Below are positions 1 through 10,897 of a stretch of DNA of 50,890 bases, in pieces; position 1 is the first letter of the stretch, and the number at the start of each line of letters is the position of its first letter. Position numbers and translations under genes: made by a program. Origin of the DNA: Bifiguratus adelaidae. Taxonomy: Eukaryota; Mucoromycota; Endogonomycetes; Endogonales. Under the pieces are notes generated by a model. It ran no database searches. It saw only the letters and a list, made by a program, of their open reading frames with translations, and was not told the DNA's origin. Where the stretch lies: assembly GCA_002261195.1 (NCBI GenBank), contig MVBO01000105.1, positions 1 through 50,890 on the forward strand, read 5' to 3'.

Positions 1-239
1 GTGGGTCGGGGACAAAAGTGTCCCAAGGAATGGCCCGTCTTCTAGGTTTAATTGTGACGGGACAAGAAGGCCTATGAAGCTGTAAACCAAGCATATGATA
101 GGCAAAGGACAAGACTACATACATTAGGAAGCTTGGGTCGAAGCTGAGGGTGGTTGTTGCACAATGACTGGTTAAAGCCAAATTAGGCAATCCTTGGGAC
201 GGTTTTGGTTGCCACTGTAGAGGGTCTGTGGGAGTTCTT
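1..239. other. Non-coding flank, nothing recognised
   Basis: No open frame of useful length and no recognisable protein, RNA gene or repeat was found here. The TACAGTA motif that dominates the next 1.7 kb is absent, so this stretch marks the left edge of that field. Confidence 0.5.
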
Positions 240-1975
240 TTCACCACACCCACTGTACAGTACAGTAAATGCAGATCCGAATCTACAGTAAGACATTCCA
301 ATACTGTTCGCTTCGAGTATCAGTACTTCTATCACGTCCAATCATTGAAGTTACCGTACAGGACAGTACAGTATTGTTAACGCACTCTACGGCAAAAACC
401 GTAAAGTACGGCATCTCCAAAGATACAGTACTATACAGTAAGTACAATATTGTAAAGTATAAAGTATACTATACTGTAATTATTTTATCCAGTACTCTAC
501 TGTACATGTACATTAGTATAACCGCAAGTTGACCAAGCTCTAACAAGACCACGCTATTTTTTAGTGGCAATCAAAATATGCACAAGCTTTCGATTTTGAC
601 GTTGACCTGCAATCCCGCGACAATACTGTAAGTCTGACTGTAGCTTCGGATCAGGCTTGCAGTGTTTGTACCGCACTGTACTGTATAGTACTGTACTGTA
701 CCGTACATGCAGTGCGCAGTACTGTGTACAGCAATCTCATCTTTCTACCAGCTATCACAGCCCTTACTGTACTTTCAAATGATTTCAAAATGATACAGTA
801 CGTTACAGTATATACAGTAACTGCTGTATTCCTGTACATAAATACATACAGTACACTTAACCGTTGTGGTTACTCTTTCATTTACTGTAACTCCCCGAGT
901 TCTAGAATGAATGTGGCGACTCGAGGTCGTTAGCAGATAAGCACTGTAAACAAGAACATTTTTATCTAATGTAATTTTGGAACTTACAGTAAATACTAAT
1001 GATCTACGTCACATATTGTCCGGCATGCAAATTCGCCGGAGTGCTACAATGAAGGTATATTATTCCCATTTTTCTGTTAACCGCTCGCTTGCATTTCATA
1101 CCAAAAATAAATCCTAAATTTATTCTTATGCTTATTCATCATTATCGCTTTGTTATACTTGGCTACTGAATCAGGTTTTTTGGCTCAATACTGTATTACT
1201 GTTGTTTTCACACCCTTGTTTCCCTCTAATTATGGGTGATCCGGACAATTTTAGGGATCACTACAGAAGTTGCATCTAACGAAGTTAACATACTGTACTT
1301 TATAGTAAGAGGATGACAAAGAATTGGATGAGACCAGAATACAATATGATGCATTTCTACAGTAAGTATTGTTCTCCAGTGCTGCACTGTATGGATATGC
1401 ATGTGCTTTGCAATACTCTAGAATTGTTCAAGTAGATCGAACACTGTACTGTACAGTACACTTTCTCGGACGCGCTGCAAGTTGTCAACACATGCCAGTC
1501 TAGGTTGACGCGATAGTGTACAGTAGTCGTGCTTGAGACCACAAATGGATCATGCAATACAGTATATCACGCAAACCGTCGTCTGCAGTATGCCCATTTA
1601 CTAGTGAGCCAACATTATCTGCAGTAAGGGCCTCTTACACGGTTGCATTGACAGTCTTTTCGTTTAATCTCTTGAGTTGCCCACCCCAATCGCCACCAAG
1701 CATCTTGCGTCCCAATACTTACAGTAACTCGCTGGAGCAGCTTCGTATTGGCCACAGCTCATATCCCTAGATTATCACTCAATTGGCTTTGGGTAGGCAT
1801 AAGCAGGCATAGTCGCCGAGAAGTTCCCTACTTGACAGTTGGCGTTGGACAGGACGAGTCCTGACGAATACTGTACATCTCAACCACGCCGTTACGTGTA
1901 CTTCATCACGCAGGAACGTCTGGCTGCTGCGAAGCTTTGTGGGATACCGGTACAGTATAGTCAAACAGCAGTCCG
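240..1975. repeat. Field of dispersed TACAGTA/TACTGTA palindromic heptamers
   Basis: By eye I count about 29 copies of TACAGTA or its reverse complement TACTGTA in roughly 1.7 kb. Chance would give well under one, and only a few single copies occur in the other 49 kb (for example near 2955, 9435 and 43449). Copies overlap into longer palindromes such as TACTGTACAGTA (near 1446) and runs such as TACTGTACTGTA (near 690). Many further half-matches (GTACAG, ACAGTA, CACTGTA) sit between them. Spacing is irregular, so this is not a simple tandem satellite. The short open frames inside (for example 269-532) are side effects of the AT-rich motif and resemble no protein. Possible readings are a protein-binding array, nested degenerate miniature elements, or a heterochromatic or subtelomeric domain. 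Function unknown. Confidence 0.85.
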
Positions 1976-2269
1976 TTGCTCTTCAACGTGAAATGAGTCA
2001 TTGAATACTTCCGCGCGTGGAGAAGTCAACAGACTTGAACAGAATTTCACAACATAGCATATCGTTTGATCTCGCGGGTCCAAATCGTCGATATCTTCAA
2101 GAATCCCTTGATCTGATCTGTATTACACTTCTTTTGTTTGAAGACGAAGCTTGGCCCGAAACACTCACACAATAATGTTCGGTGTGACATTGATGCGTCA
2201 AAGGATATTACAAAATGCTTTTGAAGATTCGAAGATCAAAGTTGACGTGAGGACAGATAAGAGAAGACA
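1976..2269. other. Region upstream of the GH53 relic
   Basis: No gene is seen. It contains a TGAGTCA site near 1994 and is the remains of the promoter of the GH53 relic that starts at 2270. Confidence 0.4.
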
Positions 2270-3373
<1,104 letters not shown>

Positions 3374-3569
3374 ATTCCGAAGATTTTCATCGATTTACCG
3401 TGCTAACTTCAAGGTTCAGAGATTTATATGCATTAGATGAAATGCATGCATGAACTACACGTGTCTGGGCAAAGCACGTTGATCCATCATGTTGATACAT
3501 GTATCCGCAATTCCTTAGCTGCGGTTTCTGATATCATTCTACTGGCAAGCGATGCTTGAAATTACAAGA
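3374..3569. other. Intergenic between two converging relics
   Basis: Nothing recognisable. The GH53 relic (+) and SDR relic (-) converge here. Confidence 0.4.
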
Positions 3570-4560
3570 TCTCCGATTAGTAGCCCCTATCTCTAATCCT
3601 ACGGCATTCGCAGTCCATACCCACAATCTCTCAACGGCATCATCATTCAGGGCGGAAATTGCCTCCTTGAGCCCTTCCAAATGTGACGCGCTGCTTGTTT
3701 GATTCCATGCTTCCTAGAACACCGCACAGTTGGGTGGCGTTCAGTGCGCGTTGAACCGTATCGATGCTGACAAAAATCAGACTAGGTTCACCACCACACG
3801 TAGAGGTAGCGCCATTTGCGAACCGAAATCGGAATTCACAAACCCAGGATGCAGCGCATGCGTACGTGTTGGACCTTTAATAGCTTTGACACGCTTAGCT
3901 ATGCCCTTGGTGAAGAGCAGGTTGTACAGTTTCGAATAGTTGTAAGCAGCCAATTACGAATGGCTCCTGTCGGAATTTTGAGATTGTCATATCAAGGGTG
4001 ACCAGAGAAGGTCCACTTGATGCAGTGTTGGTTATGCGGGAAGGTGTGGAGGAAAGGTGAGGTGCCAAAAGATGGGTCAATAGGCATGGTGAAAAATGAT
4101 TGACTTACAGGCTGCACGAGTGCCTCAGTACGTTAGAAATTTGAGCTCTATTGCTTACATCTCCTCATATTTATCCTTTGCCAGTCGTTTCTTCAGACTC
4201 CAGAGATGCCAGCATTATTGACGAGTATGTCAATGTTGCTTCTATTATTTGTTGTCCAGGTCTCCGCGAAATGCTCCAACGCTGTTGAAGACTGCTTGAC
4301 CCAATTGCATAACTCCAGCATTTTGTGATCCAATGGAGGCCTCGATATCCTGTACTGCAGCGATAGCTGTTAGCAAACCGCGTCAAATCAAGACAATATG
4401 CGACTTATTGCGGGCGAAATATCTGGCCACCTCCAAGCCCATGCCTGATGGTCGTAAGCGTAGCCATGCGTGCCACAGTCTCCTACTCACCAGCATGAGC
4501 GCCAGTAATAATCACTTTTTCCCGGTCAGATCGACGTCAGGTTCTAACCTCGTCGATGAC
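3570..4560 (-). pseudogene. Relic of short-chain dehydrogenase/reductase (retinol dehydrogenase-like)
   Basis: On the minus strand the marks of a classical SDR appear in order but in broken frames. DLTGKK leads into a cofactor-binding VIITGAHAGMGLEVARYFAR (glycine motif TGxxxGxG, split by a plausible intron near 4448-4492). Then come an in-frame TGA within HIVLI*RG, IEASIGSQNAGVMQL, SNIDILVNNAGI (NNAG motif), the active-site YNYSK (Tyr and Lys present), HALHPGFVNSDFG, and a C-terminal AVERLWVWTANAVG. At least a one-base loss just before VIITG, the internal stop and a shift before the NNAG block prevent translation. Family members reduce or oxidise small alcohols and ketones with NAD(P)H; the substrate cannot be inferred. 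The N-terminal limit is uncertain and may extend to about 4700. Confidence 0.8.
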
Positions 4561-5258
4561 GAATCTCAAGGTAATCCCTTCAAACTCGCCTTTTACAAAT
4601 ATTTGGACGCAGTATTCTCACCCTTCAGCTTATCTCACGGACTGCTCGCCAGAGTTCGAGATACACCATAAACATTGGGTCTTGCCAAGGGATTTCGGCC
4701 AATCCAATTCACTGATCCCTTCATATGCACAAAGACGCGCCAAGACTTGACTCGTATAGATTTTGGTTGAGCACAAAGGGAGGAAGAGGATACGAGTGTT
4801 CTGTGCAGTGTGACGTAAGGTGAGCACTTTACCGTTGGGGCACCCTCATTCGAGAAACCCGATGTTTGACAGAATAACTGGCAATTCTCCGAATCCAGCG
4901 TCTCTACGGACATTTTCAGAGAATTCGAATTGCATTTATCTCTTGCAGGTAAGTGTATCTAGAGGGGTCAATGAGTCCTCAATCCATGACGTTCGAAATG
5001 GACAATCGTTCTATTGTTCTTCATTTACGCCTTTTAATTAATTAACTATAAATGCTTTTTGCTTTGCCTGGTCTTGCACTGAAACGAACGGTTTGTTTGG
5101 ATTCACATGCATTAGCCACGGCAATACTTCTCATCGACACGCCATCAACAGTAAGTTGCTACATACGCTATGTTTCCATCCAGTTCGCTCATCTATCAAC
5201 TGCAATCCAGGGACTTTTGCCTTGCCAGTGATTGGTAACGGGCGAACCGATCCAGATA
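4561..5258. other. Intergenic, upstream of the SNT1-like gene
   Basis: About 700 bp with no supportable gene. It holds the lost N-terminal part and promoter of the SDR relic on one side and the 5' region of the SNT1-like gene on the other. Confidence 0.4.
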
Positions 5259-8200
5259 ATGAGTGCTCAACAGCGAGGCTACACACCGCCACGTTCCTAC
5301 TCAAGGGAAGAACGGAACTTGCAAGACCGTCGACCGCGCTCTCGCGATCGTGAGTGGAGTAGTGGGCGAGACTGGGAAAACGAACGTCACTATCGACATG
5401 ATGCCTGGACTTACGCAAATGACGACTGGGAGTACGAACGGCGGCGGCGATCTAGCCCAGAGCGACGTAATAGCTCTTACGCATTGCATGAGGACAGTGT
5501 TTCAGGCAAATACTTTGATCATTCCCCTGACTTCGACCCACGCTCCGCGCCTTACCACCATAGACATGGACGAGCCTGGGAACCGCCACCATTGCATCGT
5601 GGTCAAGCGAACGCGCAAAAGTATTATTCAAACTCACCGCGGGACGGTATCGACAGACAAGCAAGGTCCCGACAGCATTCCGAATCTAGTGCAGTTCAGG
5701 GCGACCACCCATTGAATGAAGCTCGCGAACGTGAGCAAAGTAACCATGAGTCTGTTCGCAGAGGAGAGCTACCAAGCAAGCGGGAGCTTGATAATACCAT
5801 CAACCAGAAGAATCCAGGGAATGGCGTCGAAAAGAATGCGCTAAGTGCAAAAGTTACCATAGATAGAGTGGAGCCTGGAACCAGTGAGTGTGGGGTTTAA
5901 ATTGCATGTTGTGGACAGAGCTAACAGGAACATTTTTTGATCAGACCCACAAATTGCTTATACCTCACCGGAATCATCCAATACCGGCATTAAGTCGGAT
6001 ACTCCGACAAATCCTGAAGTTGAGCAAGTCACGTCGCTCTCGCGACCTCTCGTCTCGGTCAAGGAAGATAATGTTTCCAACGGACTTTTGCACGACAAAC
6101 ATTCTTTCGCTGCGGAACACGACATCGAACAAGAACTGCAGTCTATTGATGTACAGATAGCTCATTATGATGATGTGTTGCGTCTTGCAGATAAGGAGAA
6201 ACCGCCAGATCCATTGTCAATTGAGCAAGATGCCCTCGAAAAGGAAGTGCATGAAGATATTGCAAATACACCAGAATTTTCGCAGGATTACGGTTCGACA
6301 TCGGCTATAAAAGCAGAAGACGTTGAAGTCATCAAACAAGAGCAGCCTGGGGCAGTTAATAACTCGACCGAGGGTTTATCGACCTATCCGATTTCTCGTG
6401 GGAATGATAAGGGGTCTGATGGTGTCGTACAGCAAAGGGATCTGGAGATAAGCAAGATGGAAATCAGTGACATTTATCAAAACAATCATCGGCTTGCTGC
6501 TCGATACGGCAGATTGCGATGCCGGTTGCCCAAAGGGTTCACCATCGAAAACCACGACGGTATCAACAGCCTTTCGTCCAACAACCTCATCTCGGTTATT
6601 CACGAAGAGCATGTCAAAAGCTTTCGCATGTTCAAGCCAACTTTGGTCAATTTCCTCGCGAAGCACGCCTTGGATCTTGCTGTGAAGGAAGATGATCTTC
6701 GAAAGGAGTACAAGGGGTTCTGGGATGCGTGGAACGAGCGTAATCGTGCACTCGACAAGAAGAAGGAAAAGGAGCGCAAAGCCAATGCCAAACTGTCCGC
6801 CGGTACAAAGCGGAAAGCTGAAGACGGTGAAGTGGATGGGTATTTCGATCCCCTTTTCGATGATTGGTCCGCGGAGCCAGGTGCGCCACTCGCGACACCA
6901 GGATATCTCGGTTCTTCACGAAGCTCAGGACGACGCGGTCTCTATCAAAGTGATGCCGTCCGGTCTGAGGCGGAGCTAATGGAAATCATAAGGAGTCTCG
7001 AAACCCAGGAGATGAGAAATCCGGAAATGCGCGCAGCAAAAACCACAGCAAATATCCCTTCGATGATTATGGATCCATATGAGAGGTTCCGTTTCCGCTT
7101 TCACAGTACCAACAACTATATCGAAGATCCTTACAATTACTACCACTGTGGAGAGGAGCCGGATGTTTGGAGTGAGGAAGAGCGCGCAGTATTCATAAGA
7201 AAGTATCTGGCATATCCCAAGCAGTTTGGCAAAATTGCAAGTTTCCTTCCTCGCAAAACTGCCACACAATGCGTACTCCATTATTATCGCATCAAGAAAG
7301 AACTTGACGTCAAAGGCTTGCTAAACAGTCGCGGAGGCAAGAGGAAGGCCAAGGGTCTCCCAGGAAGAAAGAAAGAGAAAGTTCAGCCCCTCACGGCATC
7401 CGGTACCAGCCAAAAATCCAAAGGCTCTTCATTATTGTCAGATATTGGTCAGGCTCAGAAGTCATTCAAGCAAGGCAGTCCCGACGAGGGTGAGAAAAAA
7501 CCCAGGGAATTGCGAGATCTTGAAGCTGCAAACGCAAGTTGGAAAGCAGTGAATGAAAGGCGCCAAAGGAAGCCTACCGGAACAATGGAAAGGCCCTACA
7601 GTGAATATGAAGAGGCTTTCCCCAGCAAGGATGCGATCGGCATAAGGCTCGATTCTACTTCGGAAAAGAAGCGGAAGATCGCAACGAAACCCAAAGGGCG
7701 TTTAAAAGGGGATGCTGACCTAGGGTCGCCCATGTCTATGTCGGATGCTACAAGTTTGACACTCGATACGACCACACAAAACGCAGAGAAGGGTACGGCA
7801 TCAACAACTCGCTGGACTGTTCATGATCGGCGCCGTGCCGTAGCAGCATTTCAGAAGTTCGGACCAGATTTTGAGGCTGTCGCAGAAGCCATGGGTACGA
7901 AGACTGAATTACAATGTAAGAAATTCTACATCCGCTACACCAAAAAGCATGGACCACAGTCACTATCAGCCCGTGCTACGCCTGACACTGCCGCAGATCA
8001 ACAAGAGAGCAGCGTTCATCGCATCGATCTGACCAAGCTTATCACTAATCCAGGGAATCTTGAGACACCCACACCATCCGATTACGCGTTGTCTTCCGAA
8101 GCACTTAGAGCCGGGAATGTCTCTCCGCGCGATCACCCAGATTTTGGAGCCGAAGAAGAAGACGCAGCTGCCGCACTTGTCGGTATGTTTCAAATGGCGG

Positions 8201-9357
8201 GACCATCAACAGTAAACGATCAACGTCAACAATTGACGAACAATGCTATCAAGAGCAACTTGCTTAGGAAAAGGCACGGCGACAATGCCACCCCCGAACT
8301 GCGGTCTCCGCTTGTGCCTTTGCAAACGTCAAGCTTGTCCGCAGCTCATCCATCAACAGTCAATACGTATTGGTCGCAAGCCGAGCAAGATGCATGCGCT
8401 GGTATGCTTAGGGAGTACGGTCCAGATTTCCGTAGGATCTCGTACCTATTGCAAAGCAAAACCGCGGAGCAGATCCGAGCATTTTATGAAGCTAATACTC
8501 AATATTTCCGGTCTCACGATGCTGGTTCCTTCGCTCCCAAACCGGACTCATTTGTTACAGGCAGGCCTGTTGGGTCACATCAGCACCCCGCTCCTTTGGA
8601 CAGCCGGTACCCTTATGCGCATACACCTTCAGCACTTGATTCCCGTAGGGATGTTGAAGGGACATACTACGCGGAGCAACCCAATCAGAGTATGTCCTTG
8701 CCAAAGCATGCCAGTTCGCACGGAGGTGGCGACGGCGCTTCTCAGGAACGACCTAGCATACCGAGAGGAAGCTCCATTCTCGATTTGTTGAATGAACCTT
8801 CGCCGACCCAAGATCATGGGCACAGCCGTAGGGATAGTGCGCAAAATGCGGATAACAAGTCAACATCAACATCGCATATTCAACAACATTATCCGCCTCC
8901 ACAACCCTCCTCTCCGTACGAATACGATAGATCTCACCCAGCTCAGTCTGGCTCCTCTCCGGCACCACATTATCGCACGTCGCAAGGGTTGGATACATAT
9001 CGATTATCGGATGTATCATCCAGCAGGCAGTATAATCGGCCGTGGGAGACTTACGGTAGTACTTCTACGTCGCCATCCATCCGAAGCTATAGCCACACAG
9101 CCATGTACAATAACGCTCTTGGACAGAGTGTAAGCGGAATGCGGAACGAAAAGACTGCGTATTCTTCAGCTTCAAGGCCACCAACAAACGACGGTAGATA
9201 TCAAGACTACCAATCGTCCTATGAGCGTTCGGATGGAAAGTCCAGTCATACATATCAAGGCCACCCTGTCACTTCCGATACGACGCGACCATTCCAGCCG
9301 TATCCTTTGCCGCCGCCAAACTCATACTATCACTATCGTGATTCCTCGCAAGGTTGA
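5259..9357 (+). CDS. Snt1/NCoR-like co-repressor with three SANT domains
   Basis: Two exons (5259-5883, 5945-9357; 61-nt intron) give about 1345 residues. The start is the first ATG of the open frame, MSAQQRGYTPP. The N-terminal third is low complexity and rich in Arg, Ser and Tyr. Three SANT/Myb-like domains follow: about 615-665 (VWSEEERAVFIRKYLAYPK, then FLPRKTATQCVLHYY), about 830-880 (RWTVHDRRRAVAAFQKFGPD) and about 1015-1065 (YWSQAEQDACAGMLREYGPD). The first, with its CVLHYYRIKK helix, is the signature of the NCoR/SMRT-Snt1 family, the SANT subunit of the fungal Set3 histone deacetylase complex. The C-terminal 250 residues are Ser/Pro/Tyr-rich and probably disordered. A nuclear chromatin role is inferred from the family. 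S. cerevisiae Snt1 is of similar size, but the third SANT is unusual. Confidence 0.85.
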
Positions 9358-9466
9358 CGCCATTTGGCCATCCCCACAAAATGAGTTGTCATTGTGTAAT
9401 TGTAAATATCCACTGGTTTACATGGTTATCGTAATACAGTACATGTTCAGACCAAGCCGTCTACCA

Positions 9467-10142
9467 TCAAACGGCATTTCCACGACTCACCACAGCGTCC
9501 GAGTAACTGACGCCAGCATGTAGCGGTTGCTCTATTTGCGTCGACGCATCTTTTGCTCGTTCCATGGCCCGTTCCTGAAGATATCGTTTGAGACATTTGT
9601 AGATGCGAACATTGGCCTGATACATGCATGCCATCACAGCACCCACAAAGGGTATGAACCCGAGCTTAGGTCTGATAAGCAAGAGACAAGACTTGTTAAG
9701 AAACTTACAGCAAAGCTAATTGCGCAAATGCGTAGCATGCGCTGTTTGATCTTGAAGGGAAGATCGGCTTTGAGTGCAAGATTCACCAACTGAAGAGAGA
9801 TGAACAAGCCAATGATATCACCAAATATTGGAATCCATACTGCGAGACAAAAGAAGCCGTATAAGATTTTGCAAATATGCGCATCCTATTCGTGAGCTTG
9901 GACTAATGATCCTGTGTGCGCAGCCATACTTCGGCGAGCATGAACAGCTCATTGACAGCGAAACTTGCTCACACCTTCCACCTCCCGTACGACTTACTCA
10001 GAATGGTGTCTACTCCACAATGACAGCAGCAAACTTTAAAGTAGCGATCATAGTAGTTGGCCTTGGCCTTGACCGACTGAAGTACTTGCGTCTCCTTCTC
10101 GGTAAGCGGTGGCTGTGAATCCTTTTTAAAGTAAGACGGCAT
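9467..10142 (-). CDS. DUF4112 small membrane protein
   Basis: Three exons (9998-10142, 9709-9839, 9467-9664) code for about 157 residues beginning MPSYFKKDSQPPLTEKE. Two Gly-Pro hydrophobic repeats typical of DUF4112 are visible: IWIPIFGDIIGLF across the first splice and LGFIPFVGAVMA across the second, each followed by a long helix. An Arg/Lys/Tyr-rich stretch with a CCC cluster precedes them. DUF4112 proteins are widespread in fungi and bacteria and have no assigned function; membrane insertion is inferred. The first intron is long for this window (158 nt), so a small extra exon could be hidden there. The third exon uses the acceptor TAAG at 9665, which is what keeps the frame open. It converges with the SNT1-like gene and diverges from the Fungal_trans gene. 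Confidence 0.75.
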
Positions 10143-10897
10143 GACTGAGTGACGTGCGCGTCAAGGCGGTTTTCCATTTTGAGCGATTTGGCATGGACCT
10201 TTTGCTTCCACAAGCTCATACAAGATACACAGCAGAGACCTACACATCAACAAAGCAAGGCGCGCCTATAGGTCAGGGACCATGCGTTTTGGCGATATGA
10301 TCATATCTGTGTACCAGATATACGATCTGCAAATAGTTCATGCCCTAAGAAGAACTCGCTCTGTCAAAGCCACCAGTCGTGATCCTCGCTCTCCATCTCT
10401 GCTTGGTCCGCGGACCTTCGGATGTCCGCCGAGCCCTGATCGCGCAGGAGATAACACTTTCTGCCCAATGAGCTGCGAGTATCGGGTAAACCTTGCTCCG
10501 GTGCAGATAACCAGTGTGAGAATGTACTATCAACATTGGACATCGAGCATTTGAGGCAATTTTCCGCTTTTAGTCGCTTTTGGCCGCGGACTGCGCCTCA
10601 ATCCGCCTGTAGACCGATATTGATGCGCATGCAAAGTAGCAAGCTGCATGAATAGCATCTAACCATATGCGTAGCCGTCGACAGCGTCATCATGGTACAT
10701 AGCGCGATCGTGATCACCCCCTCAAGTGATCTGCGTCAGTAAAGAGCTTGAAACCCTTCCGATACGATTAATGAATTAATCCGGCATCTTTTTCCTTTTG
10801 TTCGGTTGACCATTAGCACTCGTCTCGCCCATTCACGCCACTCTAGTGGCGTTCTCAAGGTTAAAGCGAGCTTGGGACTCGCTGTCGGCATGCTGTG
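10143..10897. promoter_or_regulatory. Divergent intergenic region with a 12-bp CGG palindrome
   Basis: This region separates the DUF4112 gene (-) from the Fungal_trans gene (+). A perfect 12-bp palindrome GGTCCGCGGACC lies at 10405-10416 and contains TCCGCGGA, the form bound by Pdr1/Pdr3-type zinc-cluster factors in yeast. A related GCCGCGGA is at about 10583. CT-rich tracts near 10790-10805 are typical of fungal promoters. No gene is recognised within it. Binding is a guess from motif identity. Confidence 0.4.

Noticed and set aside
1840-1870. Possible hammerhead ribozyme near CAGGACGAGTCCTGACGAA
   Set aside because: The short hairpin and CTGACGA resemble the core, but no matching GAAA and stems close the fold.
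269-1964. Several 60-87 codon open frames in the motif field
   Set aside because: They consist mainly of translated TACAGTA repeats (Tyr/Ser/Val/Thr-rich), have no family features and lie on both strands at once.
3730-4001. Forward-strand open frames over the SDR relic
   Set aside because: They are shadows of the minus-strand SDR motifs (Tyr-Lys active site and HPGFVNSDFG).
10846-10890. Degenerate zinc-cluster start (SRLKRAWDSL) before the Fungal_trans gene
   Set aside because: Two key Cys are missing, later Cys do not follow, and it is in a different frame from the protein; chance is likely.
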